Part shown: positions 25,973 through 35,697 of the stretch, piece by piece
How the letters are laid out: each line of letters starts with the position of its first letter
How positions within the stretch are numbered: the stretch's first letter is position 1
Assembly (NCBI GenBank): GCA_900169975.1
Contig: LT827122.1
Coordinates: 182,804 to 246,803, forward strand
Length of the DNA stretch: 64,000 nt
Source of the DNA: Pseudoflavonifractor sp. Marseille-P3106
GTDB taxonomy: Bacteria > Bacillota > Clostridia > Oscillospirales > Oscillospiraceae
Reading direction: 5' to 3'
Translations under genes and position numbers: made by a program
The notes under the pieces: model-generated
What the model was told of the DNA's origin: nothing
Databases searched by the model: none
The model's input: the letters and a program-made list of their open reading frames with translations, nothing else

Positions 25973-26987
25973 TCTCTCCGCCCTCCTTCTTCTCCAGCGC
26001 TTCCTGCACCCGGAGCCAGCAGGCGGAGCGGTGCTCTTCGCCCACATCCACATAGGGGGGCATCTTTTGCAGGCAGATCTTCATACAGTGCTCGCACCGG
26101 GGGGCAAAGGGACAGCCCTCGGGGGGATTGAGCATATCCACCGGGGTGCCCTCAATGGGGATGAGCCGCTCATGGCTCTCGGCGTCCACCCGGGGCATGG
26201 AGCGCAGGAGACCCTCGGTATAGGGATGGGCGGGAGAGTAGAAGATGTCGTCCACCGGACCCTGCTCCACCATCTTTCCGGCGTACATGACGCAGACCTT
26301 GTCGCAGATCTCGGCCACCACGCCCAGGTTGTGGGTGATGAAAATAATGCCCATGTGGGTCTGCGCCTGAAGGGACTTCATCAGCTCCAGGATCTGCGCC
26401 TGAATGGTCACGTCCAGGGCAGTGGTGGGCTCGTCGGCGATGAGAAGCTTGGGATGGCAGATGAGACCCATGGCGATCATCACCCGCTGGCGCATGCCGC
26501 CGGAGAGCTCGTGGGGATACTGCTTCATCCGCTGTTCGACGTTGTTGATGCCCACCATGGTGAGCATCTCCATGGCCCGCTTGGCGGCCTCTTCCTTGGG
26601 AATCTCCTTGTCATGGGCCTTCAGCGCCTCAATGAGCTGATTGCCGATGGTGTAGACGGGATTGAGGCTGGTCATGGGATTCTGGAAGATCATCGCCGCC
26701 CGGTTGCCCCGGAAGGCGGTCATCTCCTTCTTGTCCTTGGCCAGCACATCCTCCCCTTCGAACGTGATGGAACCGGCGATGACTTTGCCGGGGGACTGGA
26801 GAAGGCCCATGATGGAATAGGCCTCCACACTCTTGCCGGATCCGGACTCGCCCACGATGCCCATGACCTCGTCCTCATCCAGGGTATAGGTGATGCCGCC
26901 CACCGCCTTCACTTCGCCGGCGGGGGTGAAGAAGGAGACGTGCAGGTCATCTACTTCCAGCAGGTGTTCGCTTTTCTTTTCGCTCAT
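25965..26987 (-). CDS. oppD: Oligopeptide ABC transporter ATP-binding protein OppD
   Basis: 340 aa. Walker [10 protein letters not shown], signature [15 protein letters not shown], Walker [16 protein letters not shown]-loop FITHNLGVV and the C-terminal extension [14 protein letters not shown]. It pairs with OppF to power peptide uptake. It overlaps oppF by 8 nt and starts 19 nt after oppC. Confidence 0.93.
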   Translation of the reverse strand: MSEKKSEHLLEVDDLHVSFFTPAGEVKAVGGITYTLDEDEVMGIVGESGSGKSVEAYSIMGLLQSPGKVIAGSITFEGEDVLAKDKKEMTAFRGNRAAMIFQNPMTSLNPVYTIGNQLIEALKAHDKEIPKEEAAKRAMEMLTMVGINNVEQRMKQYPHELSGGMRQRVMIAMGLICHPKLLIADEPTTALDVTIQAQILELMKSLQAQTHMGIIFITHNLGVVAEICDKVCVMYAGKMVEQGPVDDIFYSPAHPYTEGLLRSMPRVDAESHERLIPIEGTPVDMLNPPEGCPFAPRCEHCMKICLQKMPPYVDVGEEHRSACWLRVQEALEKKEGGENG

Positions 26988-27006
26988 TTGGTTGTCTCCT
27001 CCTTTC

Positions 27007-28311
27007 TTATTTCTTCAGTTTCGGATCCAGCGCGTCCCGCAGGCCGTCGCCCACCAGGTTCAGGCACAGGATCATGACGCTCAGGATGATGGCGGGAATG
27101 ATGAGCCGCTCGGGGTAGGTGGTCATGCCGCCCAGGGCGTCGGAACACATGGAGCCCAGAGAGGTCATGGGGGTATCCACGCCCACGCCCAGGTAGCTCA
27201 GGAAGGACTCCAGGAAGATGGCGGAGGGGATCTGAAGGAAGGTGGTGGTGACGATCTGGCCGATGCAGTTGGGGAGCAGATGCTTGGTGATGATCCGCCT
27301 TCCCTTGCCGCCCAGGGCCCGGACGGCGGTGACATACTCCTGCTGCTTGAGCTGGAGGATCTGGCCGCGGATGATCCGGGACATAGTCACCCAGTAGAGG
27401 GCGCCGAAGGCGATAAACATGGCGATGACGTTGGTGCCCACCGTGTTGAACAGCAGGCCCACCACGCCGCCCGCCGTGGAGAGGGTGGCGTTGAAGCGCT
27501 CTTTGAGCACCACGGAAATGAGCAGAATGACCAGCACCTCGGGCACCGACTGGATGATCTCCACAATGCGCTGCATCACGGCGTCCACCATGCCGCCGGC
27601 GTAGCCGGAAATGGAGCCGTACAGCGCGCCGATGACGAGCACCAGCAGGGCTGCGCACACGCCCACCAGCAGGGACACCCGGGCGCCCATCATGGTGCGC
27701 ACCATGATGTCCCGGCCGAAGCCGTCGGTGCCGAAAATGTGGGGGAATACCTTCTCGCCTGCGGCGATCCGCTCCAGTTCGGCGTTGGAGTAGCCGAAGA
27801 GCTTGACCTTGATGCCCAGCTCCCTGCGAAGCTCACCGTCATCCGCCCCGCCGGAGAGCTTGGCCCGGGCCTTGATGGTGGCCTCCTCGGTGAGGGAGAG
27901 CTTCCGGCCCTCGGCCTTGGCCTCCTCCCGGGCCTTTTCCAGGGCCTCCTCCGGGGAGAGCTTGGCTGCGGCCAGCCGCTCCTGATCCTCCAGAGAGTAG
28001 TGCCAGGGATGCAGGTTTTTGGCGTCGTTGATAAACTGGTCGTAGCGGTAGGGGACCAGCATGGGTCCCACAAAGGCAAAGAGCACCACCAGCGCCACGA
28101 TCACCAGGGCGACCATGGCCACGGCATTTTTCCGCATCCGCCGCCAGGCGTCCTTCCAGTAGGACGTGGGGGGGCGGTCGGGAATGAAGCCCGCCTTTTC
28201 CTCTTTGCCCGCCGAGCCGAAATCGTCGGCGGAGAGGCTTCCGAAGTCAAAAGCCTCCTCGTTCAGCCGCAGGGAGAAGGGCTTGCGGATCGGGGTCTTT
28301 TTTTCATCCAT
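27007..28311 (-). CDS. oppC: Oligopeptide ABC transporter permease OppC (with extended extracytoplasmic insert)
   Basis: 434 aa, about 130 longer than a usual OppC. The first helix ([23 protein letters not shown], about 64-86) is followed by a charged Glu/Lys/Arg-rich insert (about 100-180, with [19 protein letters not shown]). Then come the standard binding-protein-dependent permease domain and its EAA loop ([19 protein letters not shown]). The insert is probably extracytoplasmic and may contact OppA; this is inference. It starts 1 nt after the oppB stop. Confidence 0.9.
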   Translation of the reverse strand: MDEKKTPIRKPFSLRLNEEAFDFGSLSADDFGSAGKEEKAGFIPDRPPTSYWKDAWRRMRKNAVAMVALVIVALVVLFAFVGPMLVPYRYDQFINDAKNLHPWHYSLEDQERLAAAKLSPEEALEKAREEAKAEGRKLSLTEEATIKARAKLSGGADDGELRRELGIKVKLFGYSNAELERIAAGEKVFPHIFGTDGFGRDIMVRTMMGARVSLLVGVCAALLVLVIGALYGSISGYAGGMVDAVMQRIVEIIQSVPEVLVILLISVVLKERFNATLSTAGGVVGLLFNTVGTNVIAMFIAFGALYWVTMSRIIRGQILQLKQQEYVTAVRALGGKGRRIITKHLLPNCIGQIVTTTFLQIPSAIFLESFLSYLGVGVDTPMTSLGSMCSDALGGMTTYPERLIIPAIILSVMILCLNLVGDGLRDALDPKLKK

Positions 28312-28312
28312 A

Positions 28313-29248
28313 TCAGCCGTTCTCCTTTCCCAGATTGATCCGGGGGTCGACCACCTTGTAGAGGAGGTCCACCACCAGATTCATGATGATGACGAATGCC
28401 GCGAGGAAAATGGTTGTGCCCATGATGACCGGGTAATCCCGGTTGGAAATGGACTGAACAAAGTAGCGGCCCAGCCCGGGGATGGTGAACACGGTCTCCA
28501 CCACGAAGCCGCCGCAGAGGGTGAAGGCGATCTGGGGGCCCAGATAGGTGAGCACCGGGATGAACGCGTTCCGAAGGGCGTGCTTGAAAATGATGGAGCG
28601 GGTCACCAGTCCCTTGGCCCGCGCAGTCTTGATGTACTCCTGATTCAGAGCGTCCAGCATGGACGTACGGGTCTGCCGGGCGATATAGCACATGGGGTAG
28701 AAGCCCAGCGCCAGGCAGGGCAGCACATAGCTGCGCCAGTTCCCCGCCTGGAAGATGGTGGGGAACGGCTTTCCATCGCCGCACAACAGCAGCAGCAGCA
28801 GCGTTGCCACCACGAAGGAGGGCATGGAAATACCGACGGTACACACCACCCGCAGCGTGGAGTCCGCCGCCCTTCCGCGGTAATAGGCCGAGATACAGCC
28901 CAGCAGAACGCCCACCAGCAGCGCCCAGCAGATGGCGATGGCGCCGATCTTGGCCGAGGTGGGGAACATGTCGGAGATGATGCGGATCACCGGGTAGTTC
29001 TTCTGCATCTTCACCGAGACGCCCAGATCTCCCTTGACCAGATTACCCATGTAGATCTTGTACTGGGTCGACAGGGGCTTGTCCAGTCCGTACTTCTCAT
29101 TGAGGGCGTTGATGACCGACTGGGGGGGATTTTTTTCGCTGAGGAAGGGGTTTCCGGGGACTGCCTTCATCAGAAAAAATGTGAGCGTGGCGACCGCAAA
29201 GATGGTAAGCAGCGCCATCAGCACACGCTTTAAAATATATTTTGCCAT
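28313..29248 (-). CDS. oppB: Oligopeptide ABC transporter permease OppB
   Basis: 311 aa with six membrane segments. The N-terminal TM_PBP1 region reads YILKRVLMALLTIFAVATLTFFLMK, and the EAA loop includes TARAKGLVTRSIIFKHALRN. First gene of oppBCDF, with a good promoter about 75-100 nt upstream. Family order and sizes are normal for clostridial opp operons. Confidence 0.93.
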   Translation of the reverse strand: MAKYILKRVLMALLTIFAVATLTFFLMKAVPGNPFLSEKNPPQSVINALNEKYGLDKPLSTQYKIYMGNLVKGDLGVSVKMQKNYPVIRIISDMFPTSAKIGAIAICWALLVGVLLGCISAYYRGRAADSTLRVVCTVGISMPSFVVATLLLLLLCGDGKPFPTIFQAGNWRSYVLPCLALGFYPMCYIARQTRTSMLDALNQEYIKTARAKGLVTRSIIFKHALRNAFIPVLTYLGPQIAFTLCGGFVVETVFTIPGLGRYFVQSISNRDYPVIMGTTIFLAAFVIIMNLVVDLLYKVVDPRINLGKENG

Positions 29249-29320
29249 TTTGTCACTCCCTAAGATTCACTTGGTGGGAATGACAAACATTTTTGCCCCC
29301 CCACGCCAAACGGTTTGTCT

Positions 29321-29349
29321 ATTTTATCGCAAACTAATTGTCCCGTCAA
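29321..29349 (-). promoter_or_regulatory. Promoter of oppBCDF
   Basis: Minus strand TTGACG (29349-29344), 17-nt spacer, TAAAAT (29326-29321). Confidence 0.75.
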
Positions 29350-29481
29350 GGTTTGATCCCCTTTAAAATTATTCCTGAAACCGTTCCTTCCCTACATTTG
29401 TCCTCATACCGCGGACAGCCGTCCTACCAGGCGTCCATCTGTGGCCGTCATTTCCGGTTTTTTTGTTCTTCAGCGAAGCAC

Positions 29482-29516
29482 AAATGCAGGCAGAAAAATT
29501 TCTGCCTGCATTTTTT
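29482..29516. terminator. Hairpin terminator after the acetyltransferase gene
   Basis: At least 13 bp (29482-29494 with 29501-29513), AT-rich ends; T6 on the plus side, and TTTG on the minus side after the stem. Confidence 0.55.
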
Positions 29517-29538
29517 GGAATCTTGTTTTCTGCCGTTT

Positions 29539-30417
29539 TTAGTCGAATGCCAGCCCCATATAACAGTTTGCATCGGGACTCCAGGTCTTGCGTTTTTCGT
29601 CGTCATACCACTTCACCATCGCAAAAGGCTGGATATAGCTTCCAGGCAGACCCACCCATGGAGCGGGGGTGCGGAAGTGGTAGCGGATGGCCGGATGGCG
29701 GAGGGCGATCTGAGCCGCGGCGGCCGGCATGGCCTCGGGGGCAATGATAAGCTCCTTGACCAGGACGGTGTCCTCATTGAGATACTCCACGGCGGCGCAG
29801 CCCTCCTGCCCGGCGGCAGAGAGGAGGTAGATGTCCGCCCCCTCCATGCGGGACAGCCCCTTCTGGTACTCGACCAGCTCGTCGGCGCAGGCCAGATGGG
29901 GGATCCCCCGGAGCAGGCGGCAGCGCAAAGCGTTGTATTCCCCAGCCTGTGCCGGGACGATGGAGTCGCCCTCCGACGGCTTTTGCAGCCGCTGGCGCAG
30001 GAATTCCACCTTCCGGGTGGAAAAACACTCCTGAAATCCCACCGTGCCAAAAAAGCGGTGGAGGCTGGGCTCCGCCGGGACGGTGGAGATGCAGTCGGCC
30101 CCCAGACGGCGGGCGTAGTAGTCGGCATAGTTCAGAAGCTGGCGGCCGTATCCCTTCAGCCGCGCCTCCGGCGCTGTGGCCAGGGCGTAGATATAGGACA
30201 TGCGGGCGGGCTTTCCCTCCCGGTCGGAAAAGGTCATGGGCAGCAGCGCCAGCATGGTCATGGGAACCCCGTCCTCCGCCAGCAGCAGCATCCGCTCCGG
30301 CGTGTAGAGGCGGTCAAAAAAGTAGTCGATATAGGTGTCCGGATCGCCGAAGGCGGCCCTCCACAGTTCTTTCAGCCGGGGGATCTCCTCCCGTCGGGAG
30401 GCACGCATTTCCACCAT
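29539..30417 (-). CDS. GNAT family N-acetyltransferase (two-domain)
   Basis: 292 aa. N-terminal GNAT fold (1-145) with the acetyl-CoA loop ALATAPEARLKGYGRQLL. The C-terminal half (about 150-292) resembles the second domain seen in Eis-like and related gut-bacterial acetyltransferases and ends NCYMGLAFD. Substrate unknown. Same strand as, and 54 nt after, the DUF2156 gene; possibly one operon with that gene and the helicase. Confidence 0.8.
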   Translation of the reverse strand: MVEMRASRREEIPRLKELWRAAFGDPDTYIDYFFDRLYTPERMLLLAEDGVPMTMLALLPMTFSDREGKPARMSYIYALATAPEARLKGYGRQLLNYADYYARRLGADCISTVPAEPSLHRFFGTVGFQECFSTRKVEFLRQRLQKPSEGDSIVPAQAGEYNALRCRLLRGIPHLACADELVEYQKGLSRMEGADIYLLSAAGQEGCAAVEYLNEDTVLVKELIIAPEAMPAAAAQIALRHPAIRYHFRTPAPWVGLPGSYIQPFAMVKWYDDEKRKTWSPDANCYMGLAFD

Positions 30418-30471
30418 TCCGTTCCCTTCCTTTCCGTCCTGAATACTCCTGTCTTTCGCCGCCAGGGGCCC

Positions 30472-31392
30472 TCAGGCCTCCGTTTTTCTCACGGCGCTGT
30501 GCTTTTCCACCATCAGATCCGGGTAATAGGACTCCTTGGCCTTCCTCAGGCCCTCCACGCCCATGTCGTCCTCCCGATTGAGGTAGCGGACGCCGGGGTG
30601 GCGCTGGCGCACCCGCCGGGCAAACTCCCGGTTGATCATGGCAAAGGCTCCCTGCAGTTCGCTGTATGCCTTTTCAAAGTGGACGTCAAAGGTATCCGTG
30701 GAGAGGAGGTCTCCCATAGAGAAGGCCACCACCTCGCCGTACACCCGGATGATGCCGCCCTCCAGCCCCAGCTCTTCAAAGTGCTGGGCGGCCAGCAGGA
30801 GGGCCTTCTTCTCATTGGTCATGTCCCGGGCCTCTTCGATCCCCTCCCTCTCACGGCTGCGGCGGTCCCACTCGGCGTCCATCTCGATGCACTCGCACAG
30901 AGCGGCGGGGGTCATGTCCTCGTAGGTCCAGGTGGGATTGGCCTCCTCAAAGCGCTTGCAGTGATTGCGCTTGGAGTGGAGCTTCCGCCCGCCCAGGTCG
31001 GCCAGCTTGTCGATCTCATAGAGGTAGTCGAACCCGTCCCGGTCGGCGGTAAAGATAAACTGTCCGGGGCGCAGAGCCTCCAGCTCCTCCACCTGCCGGG
31101 GGGTGAGGCAGACCAGCCGAAAAGGCTTGTCCCGCTCTTTGGCGTCGGCCTCCAGATCGGTCAGGACCCGATCCAGGTCCCCGTCCCCCGCAGGCCAGAG
31201 GTAGCCGCAGCCGAGGTTTCCGCGAAGGCGGGCCGTCAAAAATCCGTCCACTTCGGCGATCTTCTGCTCATAGGCCGGGGCCCAGGCAAAGAGATTGGTA
31301 AAGCTGTACTCGCAGCCCCGGTAGTTGCCGCGGGCCAGATGGGCGTCCACCCAGGCTTTGTCGGCGGGCACAGGCGTTTGGAATGTGATCAT
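30472..31392 (-). CDS. DUF2156 / phosphatidylglycerol lysyltransferase C-terminal-like protein
   Basis: 306 aa. The soluble GNAT-like catalytic half found at the C-terminus of MprF is present (GGRKLHSKRNHCKRFEE, FEELGLEGGIIRVYGEVVAFSMGD, FDVHFEKAYSELQGAFAMINREFAR). There is no membrane flippase part. Stand-alone DUF2156 proteins may transfer an amino acid from aminoacyl-tRNA to a lipid or other acceptor; not proven here. ATG 31392 lies after AAGGAG with a long 12-nt gap; the frame is open 22 codons upstream into the helicase gene. Confidence 0.8.
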   Translation of the reverse strand: MITFQTPVPADKAWVDAHLARGNYRGCEYSFTNLFAWAPAYEQKIAEVDGFLTARLRGNLGCGYLWPAGDGDLDRVLTDLEADAKERDKPFRLVCLTPRQVEELEALRPGQFIFTADRDGFDYLYEIDKLADLGGRKLHSKRNHCKRFEEANPTWTYEDMTPAALCECIEMDAEWDRRSREREGIEEARDMTNEKKALLLAAQHFEELGLEGGIIRVYGEVVAFSMGDLLSTDTFDVHFEKAYSELQGAFAMINREFARRVRQRHPGVRYLNREDDMGVEGLRKAKESYYPDLMVEKHSAVRKTEA

Positions 31393-31426
31393 AAGATGGA
31401 AAGACTCCTTCGTTGGATCTTTGTTT

Positions 31427-32596
31427 TTAATGGATCTCTTCCAGGGTGCCCCGCTCATAGCGGAGCTTTTTCACCTGGTTGCGGGTGCCCTTGACGATCT
31501 GGTCCATCCGCAGGGTCTCGTTGATGCCGGAGAGGAACGTATAGGCCACGCCGTGGCGCTTGGCCCGCCCGGTACGGCCGATGCGGTGGACATAGTACTC
31601 ATTCTCGTCGGGAACGTCGTAGTTGAATACCGCGTCTACATCGTCGATGTCCAGGCCACGGGCGGCCACGTCGGTGGCCACCAGCACCTGGAGCTTTCCC
31701 TCCCGGAAGCGGTTCAGAGTCTTTTCCCGCACCGCCTGCTGGATGTCGCCGTGGATGGCCTCACAGGTGACCCCGCCCATCCGCAGCAGCCCCGTGAGCC
31801 GGTCGGTCATGTTCTTGGTATTGCAGAAGGCAATGGCCCGCTCGTAGCCCCCGTGGCTCAAAAGCTGGAGCATCAGCTCAGCCTTGGCCCCCCGGTCCAC
31901 CTCGATGCGGTACTGGTCGATGTCCGGCTTGTTGTCCACGTCGGCCTGGACTGTGATCTCCACCGGGTCGCGCTGATACACCCAGGAGATGTCCATCACC
32001 TCCCGGGAGATGGTGGCCGAGAACATGCCAATGTTCTTCCGGGACTTGATCTGGTCCAGAATGTGGGTCACGTCCCGGATGAAGCCCATGTCCAGCATCC
32101 GGTCGGCCTCGTCCAGCACCACAGTCTCCACATGGTCCAGCCGCACGGTGCGCCGCTTCATGTGATCCATGAGCCGCCCGGGGGTGGCCACCACGATCTG
32201 GGGCCGCTTCTTCAGCTGGGTGATCTGCTTGTCGATGGGCTGCCCGCCGTAGAGGCAGACCACCCGCACGCCCTCCTTGAAGGCGCACAGATCCCGGATC
32301 TCATCCTGGATCTGAATGGCCAGCTCCCGGGTGGGAGCCAGCACCAGGCCGGTGACGTCGGTGCCCTCGGGATTGGCGTGCTCCACCATGGGAATTCCAA
32401 AAGCAAAGGTCTTTCCCGTGCCGGTTGGGGCCTTGGCGATCACGTCCCGTCCCGCCATGAAGTAGGGGATGGCCCCCGACTGGACCGGGGTGGCCTGGAC
32501 GTAGCCCTTCTTCTCGATGGCCCGCATCAATTCCGGGGAGAGCCCCAATTCATCATAGCGCTTGATCTCACTTACCTGTTCTCCGTTGATTTCCAT
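31427..32596 (-). CDS. DEAD-box ATP-dependent RNA helicase
   Basis: 389 aa. All core motifs are present: Q motif (ATPVQSGAIPYFMAG), I PTGTGKT, Ia APTRELA, Ib TPGRLMDH, II LDEADRM, III SAT, IV-VI including ARGLDIDDVDAVFNYD and HRIGRTGRA. There is no C-terminal RNA-binding extension, which sets it apart from DbpA/CshA-length proteins. It probably acts in ribosome assembly or mRNA turnover. Confidence 0.92.
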   Translation of the reverse strand: MEINGEQVSEIKRYDELGLSPELMRAIEKKGYVQATPVQSGAIPYFMAGRDVIAKAPTGTGKTFAFGIPMVEHANPEGTDVTGLVLAPTRELAIQIQDEIRDLCAFKEGVRVVCLYGGQPIDKQITQLKKRPQIVVATPGRLMDHMKRRTVRLDHVETVVLDEADRMLDMGFIRDVTHILDQIKSRKNIGMFSATISREVMDISWVYQRDPVEITVQADVDNKPDIDQYRIEVDRGAKAELMLQLLSHGGYERAIAFCNTKNMTDRLTGLLRMGGVTCEAIHGDIQQAVREKTLNRFREGKLQVLVATDVAARGLDIDDVDAVFNYDVPDENEYYVHRIGRTGRAKRHGVAYTFLSGINETLRMDQIVKGTRNQVKKLRYERGTLEEIH

Positions 32597-32920
32597 GTTG
32601 GGTACATACCCTTTCTGACAGCTTTTCGTATGGTATACATTATTTTACAAAATACAGTCTAACATATTCTTTCGCATCACGCAAGAGTGCAGCGGTCCGG
32701 TTTCTGCGCCTAGGGCGCTTCTGTGTCCCGGGCAGCTGTTCGGCGGAGCGGACGAGGCAAAGGGGAATCCGCCGCTCCCACCCCCGCCGGGGAAATGCCG
32801 AACCGCCCGAATCCGCCGCCGGAGACGAACGCTCCGTGGACCCGGCTCAAGTCTGACCATAAGAGAAAACGCCCGCCTCCTGAACAGGAGGCGGGCGTTC
32901 TGTCATTCGGCGGGGAAGAA
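32597..32920. other. Intergenic stretch without a recognised gene
   Basis: Apart from the terminator at its right end I see no gene. The left third is AT-rich and should hold the helicase promoter. The rest is GC-rich with chance open frames on both strands that lack ribosome sites. Confidence 0.5.
32862..32899 (-). terminator. Terminator of the second AEC gene
   Basis: 14-bp perfect stem (32886-32899 with 32868-32881), 4-nt loop, minus-strand tail TTCTCTTA after the stem's own TT. Confidence 0.8.
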
Positions 32921-33853
32921 CTACCCCCCCAGGATCTGGGCGGCCACTCCCACTACGGGAAGCGTGAGAATGGACAGCAGGGTGGACAGGCTCACCAGCT
33001 GGGCCGCCCGGGCGGAATCCCGCCCGAAACGCTCCGCAAACATGCTGGTGATGCCCGCCGTCGGGGCGGCGGCCAGAATCACCGTGGCGGAGTAAAACAA
33101 GGGGTCCAGATGGAGCCGCAGGAGCAGGAGGGCGGTGACCGCCGGCATGAGCAGCAGCTTGACGGCAGAAGCCGCATACAGCTCCTTCCCCCGGAACGTG
33201 CTCAGCAGGTCGGCCCGGGACATCTGCGCACCGATGACCACCATGGCCAGGGGGGTGTTAAGATCCCCTACAAAACCCACGGCGTTGTAGAGCGGTCCCG
33301 GCAGCCGCAGCCGCAGCAGGAACAAGGGAAGCCCGATTGCCACAGCGATCACCCCGGGATTCAGCACGATCTTTTTGGGCGAAAACGCACCCTTTCCCCC
33401 CATCAGAATGACCCCGTGGGTCCAGCAGAGGACATTGAATACCACCATGGACACCACCGCAAAGATGAGGGCTTCCTCTCCCAGCACCGCCCGCACCAGG
33501 GGCAGACCCATAAACCCAGTGTTGCCGTAAATGCATCCAAATCGCAGAGGGGCCTGGAGGTCGGCGGGCTTGTCTCGAAAAAGGAACAGCGAGATTAGTA
33601 TGTAGACGCCGTAGCATACAGCCAGAGCCGCCGTCCCCACCGCCAGGGTGCGGAGCGTTTCCCCCTCCCAGTCGGTCTGGAAGGAGCCCACGATGATGCA
33701 CGGCGTGACGATATACATGAGCAGGAAGGACATCTCTCCGGTTCCCACCAGAGAAAGCCTGCCCGTTTTTCCCAGAAAAAATCCGATCCCCATCAGAAGA
33801 AAAAGGGTGGTCACCTGTCCCAGCACCACCAGAAAATGCTCCAGCATCCCCAC
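32921..33853 (-). CDS. AEC family transporter (second copy)
   Basis: 310 aa, about ten membrane helices. It starts MGMLEHFLVVLGQVTTLFLLMGIGFFLGKTGRLS and has the C-terminal LAAAPTAGITSMFAERFGRD motif with a conserved Pro, typical of the malate/auxin carrier-like family. Substrate unknown. It stands alone on the minus strand, divergent from the sigma-factor pseudogene. Similarity to the AEC protein at 6841-7815 is only at family level. Confidence 0.85.
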   Translation of the reverse strand: MGMLEHFLVVLGQVTTLFLLMGIGFFLGKTGRLSLVGTGEMSFLLMYIVTPCIIVGSFQTDWEGETLRTLAVGTAALAVCYGVYILISLFLFRDKPADLQAPLRFGCIYGNTGFMGLPLVRAVLGEEALIFAVVSMVVFNVLCWTHGVILMGGKGAFSPKKIVLNPGVIAVAIGLPLFLLRLRLPGPLYNAVGFVGDLNTPLAMVVIGAQMSRADLLSTFRGKELYAASAVKLLLMPAVTALLLLRLHLDPLFYSATVILAAAPTAGITSMFAERFGRDSARAAQLVSLSTLLSILTLPVVGVAAQILGG

Positions 33854-33934
33854 ACGACCTTTTGAAAAATCAATGTATTATATCATACTTTTTTTAAAAA
33901 TGCTATCATAAAAATTGGAAGAAAACGCCGGGCC

Positions 33935-34484
33935 ATGCTGATGCTTTATCTCTCCCTCCTGGAGGGGGACGACAACAAGGCGCTGTTTACGGCGTTTTAC
34001 TGCCGGTACGAGCGAAAGCTCTACGCCGTGGCGCTGAATATTCTCCACAGCCCCGCCCTGGCGGAGGAGGCGGTGCACGAGGCGTTTTTGCGCGTCATCA
34101 ACCATTTTGAGGAATTTAAAATTATTTTTCAAAAAACGTGACGAAATCAGACGCTGGACCGTTAGGATAGTGAAGAACGTCTCTCTGGACAATTTGGAAA
34201 AGGAGAACCGGGGCGCGGCCCTGCCGGAAAACTGGGACGCGCCCACCCCGGAGGATATGGAGAGCCAGGCTCATTATCGGGCGCTGGCGGGGCGGGTGTC
34301 CGCCCTGCCGGAAGCTTGCCGGGAGATTCCGGAGCTAAAATTCCTCTGGGAATGGAGCGACGAGAGCATCGCCCGTAAACTGGGCCTCAGCGAGGGCGCG
34401 GTCAGGATGCGCGTCAACCGGGGGCGGGCCTTGCGGAGTGAAAAGCTGAAGGAAGGGGGCTACGAACGTGGATATTCTAAGTAA
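33935..34484 (+). pseudogene. ECF-type RNA polymerase sigma factor gene, frameshifted
   Basis: Frame 1 from ATG 33935 encodes a sigma-70 region 2 start (MLMLYLSLLEGDDNKALF, then YAVALNILHSPALAEEAVHEAFLRVINHFEEF) and stops at 34141. The frame offset by one base continues WTVRIVKNVSLDNLEKENRG and a region 4 helix-turn-helix (WSDESIARKLGLSEGAVRMRVNRGRALR) to 34484. The join falls in an A6 run (34132-34137). Five As would give one uninterrupted protein of about 182 aa. It could be a decayed gene, a phase-variable homopolymer or a sequencing error. Confidence 0.75.
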
Positions 34485-35145
34485 CGCCGAGTTTGACCGC
34501 ATCCTCCGCTATGCTCTTCTGGGCGCCCAGCGGACGGACTGGGACCGGATCATGGACACGGACGCCGCCGTCCTGCCCGAGCCAATCTTTTCCCCCCGAT
34601 ATCTCCGCCGGAGGGCGCGGATGCTGAAGGAGCCCTTCCGCAATATAGATGGCATTGAATTTTATCGAATCGGAGATGATATCTTTTTCGGTGACGAGAA
34701 GTTGGCCACAGTCAAACATGATGCCTTTGATGGCATTATGCCTATTACCGGATGGACATATGTGGAAAATTGTCCATTTGGAACACGAAACGACTATGCC
34801 AAACACATTTCAAATGCTGACCGGGTGTGGGATGTGGAACTCAATAATAGCGTCAGCAGCTTTACTGTAGCTGCACTGGCCGGTATCACAGGTCTTGCAA
34901 TAGGGAATGCAATTCCCGGACTCAGTGGACAAATAGCAGGTGTTTTAGCCGCTGCCGCTGCGGGGCAGGCCAAAGTGGATGCACCGTTTGGGAATACGAC
35001 AGCCCTTTATGTAAAGGAAAGAGTTATGGGGCACGAAACGCTTTCCAGTATTTATAGAATGAGTGTTTTTTTCATGTATAAAGGTGCAGCTCTTAAAAAT
35101 CCCATAGAGGACGCAGTAAAAATCATGTACCAATATCGGTCCTAA
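34468..35145 (+). CDS. Chimeric protein: anti-sigma-like N-terminus joined to an unknown AT-rich C-terminal module
   Basis: 225 aa from GTG 34468, overlapping the sigma gene end by 17 nt. Residues 1-57 (MDILSNAEFDRILRYALL, FSPRYLRRRARMLKEPF) look like the start of the regulators that usually follow such sigma genes. From about 34640 the base composition turns AT-rich and the protein changes character. It has a soluble segment with several aromatic and Asp residues. A Gly/Ala-rich hydrophobic segment follows (about 131-165, AALAGITGLAIGNAIPGLSG), resembling a glycine-zipper membrane helix. The last 60 residues are unlike anything I recognise. Probably a recombination product. Confidence 0.55.
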   Translation: MDILSNAEFDRILRYALLGAQRTDWDRIMDTDAAVLPEPIFSPRYLRRRARMLKEPFRNIDGIEFYRIGDDIFFGDEKLATVKHDAFDGIMPITGWTYVENCPFGTRNDYAKHISNADRVWDVELNNSVSSFTVAALAGITGLAIGNAIPGLSGQIAGVLAAAAAGQAKVDAPFGNTTALYVKERVMGHETLSSIYRMSVFFMYKGAALKNPIEDAVKIMYQYRS

Positions 35146-35580
35146 TTTTTCATGAAGAATGCAAATAAAATCTTTTGTTGTGTTTCTTTTTGTTCAGCTT
35201 TCTGATTCATAACTTGCAAGGTTACTTTTCCAGCTACTATTCTCCGGTTTTTTCCATCCTGTTTCTCTTTCTTCTGTGGGCAGACTTTGGAGTATTTGTC
35301 AGTGCCCTGTCCTGCCCCGGGCAAATTCGATTCCATTTTTCCGCCCGTCCCCTCTTCCTTGCAATCGTCTGCCTCTTTGCCTTTGGATTCATTTATCAGC
35401 TATGCAAAGGACTGCATATGCCCAATTTTCTTGTTCGGGCGGAAAGCAATTTGCTGACGCTCTGTTCCTCCCTGTCCGGGGTCTGCTTGTTCAAAGGAAT
35501 TCTAAAATCCGGGGACGGTTTGCCGCCCCCGCCCAGCGGCATTTCTGACAACGTTCCCCCCTCCCTCTGACCACCCTCTC
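35146..35580. other. AT/T-rich intergenic stretch without a convincing gene
   Basis: 35150-35330 continues the AT-rich composition of the preceding module. A 131-codon open frame (35175-35570, TTG start) gives a hydrophobic peptide, but this follows from T-rich codons and there is no ribosome site. The composition shift suggests that the imported segment extends to about 35.5 kb. Confidence 0.5.
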
Positions 35581-35621
35581 CCCCCGGCGGCGCTTTTGCC
35601 CCGCCGGGGGCTTTCTCTTTT
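35581..35621 (+). terminator. Terminator upstream of the ABC exporter gene
   Basis: 10-bp GC stem (35581-35590 with 35601-35610), 10-nt loop, tail CTTTCTCTTTT. Confidence 0.75.
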
Positions 35622-35631
35622 GCCCCGCAAG

Positions 35632-35661
35632 TTGACACCACTCCATTCTTTGGGATATACT
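35632..35661 (+). promoter_or_regulatory. Promoter of the ABC exporter-lspA-rluD unit
   Basis: TTGACA (35632-35637), 18-nt spacer, TATACT (35656-35661). Confidence 0.75.
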
Positions 35662-35697
35662 ATTAAAGCCCTGAAAATCCAAGAACGGAGGCTCTCC

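Noticed and set aside
35175..35570. 131-codon hydrophobic frame after the chimeric gene
   Set aside because: Hydrophobicity follows from T-rich DNA; TTG start without ribosome site; runs into a terminator-like region.
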